Below are positions 15,389-23,365 of a stretch of DNA of 30,779 nucleotides, piece by piece. A program made the translations under genes and the position numbers. The notes beneath the pieces were generated by a model. The model saw only the letters and a list, made by a program, of their open reading frames with translations, made no database searches and was not told the DNA's origin. How positions within the stretch are numbered: position 1 is the stretch's first letter; each line of letters opens with the position of its first letter. The DNA lies in NCBI GenBank assembly GCA_013812695.1, contig JACCSZ010000107.1:1-30779 (forward strand), given 5' to 3'. Origin of the DNA: Gemmatimonadales bacterium (GTDB taxonomy: Bacteria > Gemmatimonadota > Gemmatimonadetes > Gemmatimonadales > GWC2-71-9).

Positions 15389-17097
15389 GCCCTCAGCGCC
15401 GCCGAGTCATTCTCGCCGTGCTCCTTTTCACGGTGGCCGCTCTGCTCCGGTTGCCGCTGCTCAGCGGACAGGGGCTCTGGGCGGACGAGTTCTTCTCGCT
15501 CGCCATCGCGACTGGACACAGCCTCGAACACCCGGCGGCCGACGCCGATCCGACGCTTGGCGACTTCGTGGAGCGGCGGGGGGCGATGCCGGCTGGTGCA
15601 TGGGGCCGCTACCTCGCCCAGGAGACGCCTCCGGCCGGCGTTCGGCGGATCACCCGCGCCGTGCTCATGTCCGACACCAGCCCGCCGATCTACTATGTGA
15701 TGCTGGGGTACTGGACCCGCGGCCTCGGTTCCAGCGATGCTGCTCTCCGGCTGTTTTCGATCCTCTGGGCCCTGGCCTCGGTCCCGCTGCTCTGGCTGCT
15801 AGCGCGCCGGCTGGGCGGGACTGGTGCCGCCGTCCCCGCCGTCACGCTCTACGCCTTCGCTCCGACGAGCCTCTACTACTCGGGCGAAGGGCGGATGTAT
15901 TCCCTTCTCTGGTTCCTCGCTCTCGGTTTCGCCTGGCTCACGCTCAGGCTGCATGACCGTGGTGTCGCGCCGACGCGAATCGCGCTCTGGACCGTCTGCG
16001 GCGGGGCTGGATTTCTCACCCACTACTTCTTCGCGTTCGTGTGGGCCGGGTGCCTGGTATGGCTGTTGGTTCATCCGGGCCGTGCCCACCGCGTCTGGGT
16101 TATCGGCGCCGTAGGCGCCACCGTTCTCCTCGCGCTGCCCTGGTACGTTCGAGTGCCCGAGAGCCTCGGTCGCTGGCGGGTGACCGGCGACTGGCTCGAG
16201 GGCCGTATCACCGTGCGTGAGGGAGTCACCAACTCGCTCAAACTAGGCTGGAGCCTCCTATCCGGGCGGGGAGTCTGGGGCGGATCCAAGTCGGCCAATC
16301 GGATAGCCCAAGCGCTGTTTCTGTTCCTGGCGCTCGCCGCCCTGTTCAAGGGTTGGCGTAGGTTGTTTCGGCCGGGACCACGACTGGTGTGGCTCTGGCT
16401 TGCAGCGGCGTCCCTCGGACCGGTGCTCTTCGATCTGCTGCGCGAAAGCTCTACTTCCTCTCTCTCACGCTATGCGCTCGGAGGCCTGCCGGCTGCGGTG
16501 CTGCTCGCAGCCCTCGCGCTGAGCCGACTTGGGCCAGGCGCGAGAGCGGGGCTCGTCGCGCTCATCCTGCTCGCCTGGACGCCCGGAGTCTGGGTGGTGC
16601 TGACCAAGGCCTCCCGCTATCGGGAGGCCTACCGCGATGCCGCCCGGGCAGCCGGGCGGTGGGTCGGACCGTCGGACCTCGTCATTATCCACTCGATTCC
16701 GTCGGGCGTCCTCGGCGTCGCGCGCTATCTCCCGCCCGACGTGCCCGTTGCGGCATGGGTCGGCCAGCTCGGTCAGCGCCGCGCCCCCGATGACGTGACA
16801 GACCTCGTCGCGGGCCGCCGGCGGGTGGTCCTGGTGCGAATTCATGATGTCGGTGCCCCTGCTCCCGAGCAGGACTGGCTCCGCGAGCATGCCCGGCTGG
16901 TCGGCGAAGCGACTGGAGAGGGCTCAACAGTGCTCTACTTTGAGCCGGCTTCCGGCGTCGCCTTCGAACCGGCTCTCAGCGCCCGTCGAGCACCTGTGAT
17001 TCCGCCCCTCCCCAGAGCACTTCCATCTTCCACAACCCGAGAAAGAGGCTACGCTGCAGCGCGTCCATCGGTGGTGCGCCCACCGCGTCCGCCGTGA
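15385..17097 (+). CDS. GT39/ArnT-like integral membrane glycosyltransferase (GT-C)
   Basis: 570 residues. The N-terminal helix is followed by GLWADEFFSLA (30-40), the D-E catalytic motif of the PMT/ArnT superfamily. SDTSPPIYYVMLGYW and ALRLFSILWALA are the next conserved elements, then roughly ten more hydrophobic helices and a soluble C-terminal domain starting near YREAYRDAARAAGRWV. It would transfer a sugar from a polyprenyl-phosphate donor in the periplasm. The last 40 or so residues (Arg/Pro-rich) are read from DNA that also encodes the end of the convergent gene. The family-like sequence ends near VLYFEPAS, so the tail is probably the result of a lost stop codon. Confidence 0.88.
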   Translation: MSPQRRRVILAVLLFTVAALLRLPLLSGQGLWADEFFSLAIATGHSLEHPAADADPTLGDFVERRGAMPAGAWGRYLAQETPPAGVRRITRAVLMSDTSPPIYYVMLGYWTRGLGSSDAALRLFSILWALASVPLLWLLARRLGGTGAAVPAVTLYAFAPTSLYYSGEGRMYSLLWFLALGFAWLTLRLHDRGVAPTRIALWTVCGGAGFLTHYFFAFVWAGCLVWLLVHPGRAHRVWVIGAVGATVLLALPWYVRVPESLGRWRVTGDWLEGRITVREGVTNSLKLGWSLLSGRGVWGGSKSANRIAQALFLFLALAALFKGWRRLFRPGPRLVWLWLAAASLGPVLFDLLRESSTSSLSRYALGGLPAAVLLAALALSRLGPGARAGLVALILLAWTPGVWVVLTKASRYREAYRDAARAAGRWVGPSDLVIIHSIPSGVLGVARYLPPDVPVAAWVGQLGQRRAPDDVTDLVAGRRRVVLVRIHDVGAPAPEQDWLREHARLVGEATGEGSTVLYFEPASGVAFEPALSARRAPVIPPLPRALPSSTTRERGYAAARPSVVRPPRPP

Positions 17098-18571
17098 GTC
17101 GGCGGTACTCAGATCTGGAGTGAATGATCCAGGTGAGGAGCCTCAGTGCGTGGAATGCGGCAGGGTCGAGCCCGACTCGCTCCGCGTACCTCGCCACGCA
17201 CTCACGATGCACCGCCCCGGTGAAGGTCGTAGGGTCCAGGGCCGCCCGGTACGACCGCAGCATCGCCGGCGCCCGCTTCGCCCGGTCGAGTGCAAAGGCG
17301 AGATAGGCGAGGAAGTAGAGCAGATCGAGACCGGGGAGTCCTGCCGGTTCGGATGATTCCCAATCAAACACCGCGAATCCCTCGTCGGGCGTGACGAATA
17401 CGTTCCACGGGGAGAAGTCGCGGTGCTCGCACACGCTAGGCAGGTCGCCCAGGCCGGCCATGGCCCCGCGCGTCCGGGCCAGCAGCTCAGGCTCGATGAG
17501 ACTGCCGAACGAGCGCGCGAAGTCGGCGAGTGCCTCGTCGACCAGGCGGCCGCCGAGCGGGGTCCGATCGTCCCGGCGGGCGCACTGGGCCAGATCAACC
17601 AGCCAATCCGTCGCCTGCAATGCCAGCGACCGATACCTTCGCCGGCTGAGGAGCGTGAGCAACGGGGTCCCCGGCAACGCGGTCTCCCCGACGGCAACAC
17701 CGCTCTGGTCGTCCACGGTGAAGAGCACCTTTGGCACGCCCTTCAGGCCATCCCCGCAGATGGCTTGGATGCCGGGCAGCGTGGTGGCCTCGCACAATAG
17801 CCCGGGCCGTGCGTCGGCCACGCGGGCAATCTTGACGACGAGTCGCGGCCGCAAGTCCCTCCCCGCGAAGACCAGACCGGCGATCTTGTTTGCCGTCCGC
17901 GGACCGCGGGTCAGGAGCAAAACCGCGAGGTCGCTGGGCGCATCAACCAGGCCCCAGCCCGTCCAACCGTGCCGAATCGTCGCGAACAGCAGTGGCTCAG
18001 CATTTTCCTCCCCTGGCGCCCCTGGTTTTCGGGCCACGAAGCAAAGCGGGCCGATCACGCCGATTTGAGCGCCCAGCGTGACGGCCGGCCGCAGAATGCG
18101 CGCGGCAAGCTTTCGAGCACGGCTGGGAGAGTGCAGATGCCGTTGGAAGTAGCCGATCGCGCCGGCGCTATCGAGCGGGATCCACACGTAAGGGCGCGAG
18201 GAGGACGGCCACGCGAGATAGCCTCGCGCGTCCCCGAATCCAGCCGCACGAAGCCGTCTCATGATGGCCCGCGCGCCCCCAGGCGTGAAGTTGTGCCATT
18301 CTGTGTAACAAACGCCGCCGGGGCGCAAGGCCGCCCGCGCGCCCTCGAGAACGGCGGCGTCCGGATTGAGTGCGACCACCAGGTCGCAGTCCGTTGTGTG
18401 ATCGGCTCCTGCGGCGACCACCTGCCGCGCGATCAACGCCACTCCGTCGCGCAGGTCGCCGTTCGGGAAGCAAACGGCCTTCTCCACCCGCGGGACCGGG
18501 AGCAGGAAGCGCCAGTCGACGCGGCGCAGCAGCCGATTGCGCTGTGCCTCGGGTAGATCAGCCCCGAGCAC
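16976..18571 (-). CDS. Two-domain protein: degenerate methyltransferase-like domain fused to an APH-type kinase
   Basis: 531 residues from GTG 18571, overlapping the upstream GT4 gene by 14 bp. Residues 1-185 resemble the later part of a class I methyltransferase (CDLVVALNPDAAVLEGARAALRPGGV, 62-87 region; IMRRLRAAGFGDARGYL), but the glycine-rich SAM loop is replaced by AVCFPNGDLRDG. Residues 200-520 form an aminoglycoside-phosphotransferase-like kinase: VVKIAR lysine (K247), E261, the catalytic loop CEHRDFSPWNVFV with H-x-D-x4-N (383-390) and the metal aspartate in VFDWES (D403). All kinase residues are intact. It may phosphorylate a sugar or lipid-linked intermediate. The substrate is unknown, and an antibiotic-resistance role is unlikely given the locus. 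Confidence 0.8.
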   Translation of the reverse strand: MLGADLPEAQRNRLLRRVDWRFLLPVPRVEKAVCFPNGDLRDGVALIARQVVAAGADHTTDCDLVVALNPDAAVLEGARAALRPGGVCYTEWHNFTPGGARAIMRRLRAAGFGDARGYLAWPSSSRPYVWIPLDSAGAIGYFQRHLHSPSRARKLAARILRPAVTLGAQIGVIGPLCFVARKPGAPGEENAEPLLFATIRHGWTGWGLVDAPSDLAVLLLTRGPRTANKIAGLVFAGRDLRPRLVVKIARVADARPGLLCEATTLPGIQAICGDGLKGVPKVLFTVDDQSGVAVGETALPGTPLLTLLSRRRYRSLALQATDWLVDLAQCARRDDRTPLGGRLVDEALADFARSFGSLIEPELLARTRGAMAGLGDLPSVCEHRDFSPWNVFVTPDEGFAVFDWESSEPAGLPGLDLLYFLAYLAFALDRAKRAPAMLRSYRAALDPTTFTGAVHRECVARYAERVGLDPAAFHALRLLTWIIHSRSEYRRLTADAVGAPPMDALQRSLFLGLWKMEVLWGGAESQVLDGR

Positions 18572-19700
18572 GACGGTCGCTCCCCACTCGTTCGAGCAGG
18601 TCTTCGTACACGCCCGAGACCTCCCGGATCATCCGGCTTGCCGAGAACTCCCTCCTGGCCCGAGCCTGCCCTGCTTCACCCAGCCGCCGCGCGACGGTCG
18701 GATCGCCGAGGACGGTCCGGATGGCACCGGCAAGTGCGGACGGTTCGGCGGGCGGTACCAAAAGACCAGACTTTCCGTTGGTGACGGCTTCATCGGTCCC
18801 CCCAACGGCGGTCGCGACCACTGGCTTCGCTGCTGCCATCGCTTCGAGCACCGCGAGTGGAAGGCCCTCATAGAGCGAGGGCAGGACGAAGACATCGCAC
18901 ACCGCCAGGAGATCGGGAATGTCGCTCCGATGGCCGAGAAAGCGGACTCGGTCCGCCACGCCGAGCGCACGGGCCATCCGCTCGAGCCGGGGACGCTCCT
19001 CACCTTCACCGGCAAATACGAAGACGGCTTGGGGGATGGCTGCAGCCGCTGCCAGCAGATACTCGTGCCCCTTTTGCGGATCCAGCCGGGCGACTGTAAG
19101 CACTACCGCACGCGGTTCGTCTCGGGCCAGCAGCAAGCGGAGGCGGGGATCCGCCGCGCGACAGTAACGGTCCAGGTCGATCCCATTGCGGACGACCTGC
19201 AGTTTCGACGCAGGCACCCGGAAGCGGGCGCGCATGCGTCTCGCTACTTCCTCCGATACGGCGATGTAGCGGTCGACGCAGGCACGAGCCGCGCGGTGGT
19301 TCAGGTCTGCCCGCAAGCCCGGCGGTACCTCGGTGAAGAGATGCGCCGTACCCACCACTGCGAACACCCGGCTCAACGCGGCGGCGATCAACCCGTACTT
19401 CCCGCTGAGGGATGCGGCCAGGTGGGCGTGAAACACCGCGGGGTGTTCCGCCCGGATCGCGCGAACGAGTGGCAAGATGCCGCTGAGGACATCCGAGCGA
19501 CGGGAGACGCGCGGCACCAAGCGGAACTCGACGCCGACCTCGTTGGCCCCCGCGGCCAGCCGCTCGTGCGACGCTCCGCCGTGATGCATGAGCACCGGGC
19601 GCCAACGTCGGCGGTCGAGGCCGCTAAGCAACTGCAGCACCACCTGCTCGGTCCCACCAAACTCATCGCTGTCCGTAAAGTGCACCACGGTACTCGTCAT
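18558..19700 (-). CDS. GT4 family glycosyltransferase
   Basis: 380 residues from ATG 19700, which overlaps the preceding stop as ATGA. A longer frame from 19757 reads into the upstream gene and was rejected. It is a GT-B fold enzyme: an N-terminal glycine-rich acceptor loop DEFGGTEQVVLQLL (12-25), HAHLAASLSGKYGL, IAVSEEVARRM, VVRNGIDLDRY, the donor-domain strand VLTVARLDPQKGHEYLL, and the E-x7-E motif SLYEGLPLAVLEAMAAAKPVVAT, all characteristic of GT4. A retaining mechanism with a nucleotide-sugar donor on the cytoplasmic side is expected. The sugar is not predictable. Confidence 0.94.
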   Translation of the reverse strand: MTSTVVHFTDSDEFGGTEQVVLQLLSGLDRRRWRPVLMHHGGASHERLAAGANEVGVEFRLVPRVSRRSDVLSGILPLVRAIRAEHPAVFHAHLAASLSGKYGLIAAALSRVFAVVGTAHLFTEVPPGLRADLNHRAARACVDRYIAVSEEVARRMRARFRVPASKLQVVRNGIDLDRYCRAADPRLRLLLARDEPRAVVLTVARLDPQKGHEYLLAAAAAIPQAVFVFAGEGEERPRLERMARALGVADRVRFLGHRSDIPDLLAVCDVFVLPSLYEGLPLAVLEAMAAAKPVVATAVGGTDEAVTNGKSGLLVPPAEPSALAGAIRTVLGDPTVARRLGEAGQARARREFSASRMIREVSGVYEDLLERVGSDRRARG

Positions 19701-21661
19701 CGACTGGAGCCCGCCTGCAGCACCCGGCGGTAGAACCGGTTCTGATATTGCATCCAAGCGGCAAGCCGCTCCCGTCCCTCCCGGACGACTTCCGGATGCG
19801 CCGCAGCCAGATTCAGCACTTCGCGGGGGTCCGCGGCCAGGTCGTAGAGCTCGGTCTCGTCGCCGATAGCGTCGTAAATGAGCTTCCGATTGCCCTCACG
19901 ATAGCCGAACAGTCCCGAGTAGGGGCCGAAGAGGTACACTCGCCCGGATCGCTCCCGGGTGAAAAGCGTACGGCCCTGCCATTCGGCCGGAATAGGGTAG
20001 CCGAGGAGGTCCATAATCGTGGGCGCGAGGTCGACAATACTACCAGTGACCTCATCGGTCTCATCGTGGAACAACCGACGGTTGATCAACAAGAGAGGGA
20101 CGTGGACCTCTTCCTCGTAGAGGTAGCGGTGGAACGCGTTCCCGTGTTGGCCGAATGCCTCCCCGTGGTCACCGACTACCACCACCAGCGTCGAGTCGAG
20201 CAGGCCGTGCCGGGCGAGGTGACGGAGCAGCTTGCCAATCGACCGGTCGCTCTCACGCAACGCCCGCAGGTAGCGCTCGAAGCGGGTCGCCATGGAGTCA
20301 GGCGCGTGGTGGCCGTCGGTCTCCGACAGAGGACTCGGCTTGGCAATGGCTGGAGCTGACGGGGACACACTGTAGGGGAAATGGGTTTGGATCGTCCATA
20401 CCACGGCAAAAAACGGCCGCGACGGCTCGCGTTCGACCCAGGTCGTCAGTGTCCGCATCATGCACTCGTCGGAACCCGAGCTATCGACCTCCGCTTCAGT
20501 GCACGGGCTGGTCCAGCCGTCGGCCATCAGGTCGAACTGCCGCCGCGCCAGAAACGCGTCCGCGCGCTGAAAACGGTTGTCATCTGCGTTGATGAATGCG
20601 GTCCTATACCCCCTCCGCTTCAGCTCACCACTCCACGAGGGAAGATCGATGTCGGCATGTTCGCGGGTCAGCGTTCGGAACGTGTGTGGCGGATGGACCG
20701 AGAGCAAAAGGGCCACTAGCGAGTGGGTGGTCGAGGGCTGTTGCGCATAAAAATTCGTGAATCGACGGGCGTCACGCTGGTAGTAATCCAGTTCCGGGGT
20801 TGCGCCGGCGGGACCGCCGAACCCCGATACATATTGCGCGCCCACCGATTCCAGGACCACCACAAGGACGTTGCGCACCCCGGCGGCGCGCGCTCGAGCC
20901 GTGAACGGCGTTTCGGGCGCTTCGGCCCCTCGCTCCGAGGCGGTCAGGAAGTCCTCCCACCCGACATGCGTGGGCATTTCCGCGAGCACCGGGTTCGCGT
21001 CGGCCGTCAGGACCGATGCGACCAGCGAGACCACCGGGTTCTCCAGCAGCGTTGCGCGTGTTCCTCCCAAGCGTGAGTGCGCCGGCCAGGCGAGAGCGAA
21101 GTAGGCGGACATCCCGCCAGCCAGAGCAACTCCGAACCGGACGGAGCCGACCTCTTGGACCACCCGCCTGATCCCGCGAGCCAGCAGCTCCGACAAGAGC
21201 AGCAGTACGACACATGCTGCCGCCACCGCTCCGACCCACTTCCACGAGAGCAGGGTGGCAAGGGCCGTGTAGGTGTCCAGGCTCCGCATGAAATGTGAGT
21301 AATACAGCCATTGGTAGTTGATCGGCCGCCCGAGTTCCGAGACCGCCCGCACATTGACGAAACCAAGAACCAGTGAGAGGCAGGCGGCGACGGTGAACAG
21401 TGCCACCATGGCACGACGAAGCCTGGTCTGGCCCACGGCGAGCCGACAGAGCGCCGCAACCGCCAGGGCGAGCACAGCCACATACGCCAGGTCAGCGTAC
21501 GCAGCCACAGCGAGCCGCTGGCCAAGCTCCAACGGCCTCCGGAGGTCGGACCAGCCAAAAAGGATCTGGGCTCGCAGTCCAGTGAGCAGAAGAGCCAGAA
21601 CCGCGCCGGTGCAGCCGACCCGAATCACGGCCGCATCTCCATTAGCCTGCCGACGCGCCAT
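19697..21661 (-). CDS. Membrane-anchored sulfatase-fold enzyme, LTA-synthase-like (phosphoglycerol/phosphoethanolamine transferase type)
   Basis: 654 residues. The start is ATG 21661, with AGGAGG 10 nt upstream. The first ~195 residues hold about five hydrophobic segments (AVLALLLTGLRAQILF, YVAVLALAVAALCRLAV, ALFTVAACLSLVLGFV, AVAAACVVLLLLSELL and a weaker one). The catalytic domain has VLVVVLESVGAQYV (metal-binding E271), QQPSTTHSLVALLLS with the nucleophile threonine at 311-312, VVVVGDHGEAFGQHGNAFH (D498, H499, H506) and a C-terminal WQGRTLF/KLIYDAIGDETELYDLAADPREVLNL block. The layout matches LtaS/OpgB-like alkaline-phosphatase-superfamily proteins. It probably adds or removes a phospho- or sulfo-group on the periplasmic glycan. 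Its C-terminal block is also shared with sulfatases, so a hydrolase is possible. Confidence 0.86.
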   Translation of the reverse strand: MARRQANGDAAVIRVGCTGAVLALLLTGLRAQILFGWSDLRRPLELGQRLAVAAYADLAYVAVLALAVAALCRLAVGQTRLRRAMVALFTVAACLSLVLGFVNVRAVSELGRPINYQWLYYSHFMRSLDTYTALATLLSWKWVGAVAAACVVLLLLSELLARGIRRVVQEVGSVRFGVALAGGMSAYFALAWPAHSRLGGTRATLLENPVVSLVASVLTADANPVLAEMPTHVGWEDFLTASERGAEAPETPFTARARAAGVRNVLVVVLESVGAQYVSGFGGPAGATPELDYYQRDARRFTNFYAQQPSTTHSLVALLLSVHPPHTFRTLTREHADIDLPSWSGELKRRGYRTAFINADDNRFQRADAFLARRQFDLMADGWTSPCTEAEVDSSGSDECMMRTLTTWVEREPSRPFFAVVWTIQTHFPYSVSPSAPAIAKPSPLSETDGHHAPDSMATRFERYLRALRESDRSIGKLLRHLARHGLLDSTLVVVVGDHGEAFGQHGNAFHRYLYEEEVHVPLLLINRRLFHDETDEVTGSIVDLAPTIMDLLGYPIPAEWQGRTLFTRERSGRVYLFGPYSGLFGYREGNRKLIYDAIGDETELYDLAADPREVLNLAAAHPEVVREGRERLAAWMQYQNRFYRRVLQAGSSR

Positions 21662-21687
21662 GTCGCAGCGCCCTCCTGACTGGTGAC

Positions 21688-23364
21688 TCACCGGGACGGG
21701 GCGTCCTGGGTCCCGGCCCCGTCGAGCGAGTACACTTCGAAGATCGTGGTGCCCGCCGGGCTGCTGAACGTCCGGTCCAGGCTGGGTGTCAGCCCAAAGG
21801 ACGCCGCCCAGACCGAGAAATTCGCGCGCGCGGTGGGCATGATGTCCCACCCGCGTCCGTGCAGGACCGCCAACACATTGCGGTTCTGAAAATCGCTCTG
21901 ATACATCCGCGTCTGTTTTCCTCGGTCACCGAGCGTGCGAAAGTCCGGCCACCGATCCCGGCAGACCACCCGCGTTCGGGGTGTGCCGAGTGCATACACC
22001 TGATTGTGGATTCCCCAATCCACGGAGACAATTCGGTCAGGAAGGCGGCCGTTGAGGTAGTCCACCAGGTCGTAGACGACGGGGCTCCACTGCGGCTCGA
22101 ACTCCGCCCCGGGTTGGAAGGCCTGGGCATAGCTGGCCCCGACTGTCAAACTCGAGGCGACGAACGCGCCCGTGACCAGCGCGGCACCTGCGGCCCCCGC
22201 GAGGGTGACCGCCATGCCAAAAGCGATGAAGTACTGCAACGGATATAGCATCATGAGGTGGTGAGGTCCCCACGCCTTCTTCGTGAGCCAGATCTGGAGG
22301 GCGATTAGCACGAAGAGCAGCAGATGGCAAGCAAGGGTCCGCTGGCGCAAAGGCAATCGGGCCATTCCTCCAGCCCGCCGGGTGGCGACGACGCCCCACG
22401 CCAGCATCGCGAAGAGGCTGGCAGCGGTGACATAATTCGTGAGGCTCTTGGCGGTGAGATTCGATCCCGTGACGTGTAGGAAAGGCTCCTGCCCGCTCAT
22501 GGTTGTGGCGTACACCCGGAGGACGTAGGGTAGTCGTTCAACCAGGCTTACCCCCTGCGCCGCCGACTGGGACGCGAGGAGTTGGGGGAGCACCAGCCAC
22601 ACGGTGGCCGCGGCTGTTACCGCCGCCAACGACGCCAGCGGAAATACAAAACCGCGCGGGTGGCGTCGATAGGCGACGGCCAGCTCGCCGCGGAAGAGCG
22701 CACCGCAGGCGACCACGAGCGCCAGCAGAAACCAGATGAAGTTCAGCTTGTCGAACATCCCGAGTGCGCACGCCACGCTCATCCCCCAGAGGTAGCGGGG
22801 CAAGCCGCTACTGACCGTTCGCAGCGCGAACCATAGTGCCGCGAGCTTCAGCAGCAGCATCAATACCACAGGCCCGAAGTCGAGCTTGGTCATGTAGATG
22901 AATGTCGGGTCGACCGCGATCGCCAGGGTGAGCAGGGCGCTCGTCATCTGCCCGAACGAGAATCGGGCGACACCGTAGGTCAGCCCGAGCGTCATCAGGG
23001 ACGCTGCAATGACAGGCCATCGGATTGTTGCCGGAGACACGCCGAACAACTGGAAAACGGGGTAGTATAGGTACGCCTTGAGCGCTCCGATGTAACCCAT
23101 GAGCATGACTGGAATACCGAAAACACGCTTCGCGACGAACAGGCCGTTGGTTGGCTCACCCGTAGCCGCGTTGACGAAGAGGATCTCGTCATACTGCAGG
23201 CCTGGGACGTCGATCGCGCGACCGGCTGCCAGCGCGAAGTACGCGCCGGCGGCAACAAGAAGTACCGCCGTCCAGACGACGGTCGGCACCGCTGGCGAGC
23301 GTGGGGACTGATCGTTGCCCCCTCCCGCGTGGACGGCATCGACCTGTGCGCCTTTCGCGATCAC
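21688..23364 (-). CDS. GT39/ArnT-like integral membrane glycosyltransferase (GT-C)
   Basis: 558 residues from GTG 23364, one base after the stop of the upstream GT4. An ATG at 23427 in the same frame would lie inside that gene. After a short cytoplasmic tail and one helix comes VPGLQYDEILFVNAATG with the D-E motif (59-60). KAYLYYPVFQLFGVSPATIRW, VDPTFIYMTKLDFGPVVLM and about nine more hydrophobic helices follow. The C-terminal soluble part contains VVYDLVDYLNGRLPDRIVS and ends FSSPAGTTIFEVYSL. It is the third GT-C enzyme of the locus and is expected to act in the periplasm on polyprenyl-linked sugars. The gene ends 26 bp before the sulfatase-fold gene. Confidence 0.86.
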   Translation of the reverse strand: MIAKGAQVDAVHAGGGNDQSPRSPAVPTVVWTAVLLVAAGAYFALAAGRAIDVPGLQYDEILFVNAATGEPTNGLFVAKRVFGIPVMLMGYIGALKAYLYYPVFQLFGVSPATIRWPVIAASLMTLGLTYGVARFSFGQMTSALLTLAIAVDPTFIYMTKLDFGPVVLMLLLKLAALWFALRTVSSGLPRYLWGMSVACALGMFDKLNFIWFLLALVVACGALFRGELAVAYRRHPRGFVFPLASLAAVTAAATVWLVLPQLLASQSAAQGVSLVERLPYVLRVYATTMSGQEPFLHVTGSNLTAKSLTNYVTAASLFAMLAWGVVATRRAGGMARLPLRQRTLACHLLLFVLIALQIWLTKKAWGPHHLMMLYPLQYFIAFGMAVTLAGAAGAALVTGAFVASSLTVGASYAQAFQPGAEFEPQWSPVVYDLVDYLNGRLPDRIVSVDWGIHNQVYALGTPRTRVVCRDRWPDFRTLGDRGKQTRMYQSDFQNRNVLAVLHGRGWDIMPTARANFSVWAASFGLTPSLDRTFSSPAGTTIFEVYSLDGAGTQDAPSR

Positions 23365-23365
23365 G

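Noticed and set aside
16976..18571. Aminoglycoside resistance gene
   Set aside because: The kinase motifs fit the wide APH superfamily, but the fusion, the length and the glycan-locus setting argue against a resistance enzyme.
18537..19733. 398-codon plus frame
   Set aside because: Antisense to a clear GT4 glycosyltransferase.
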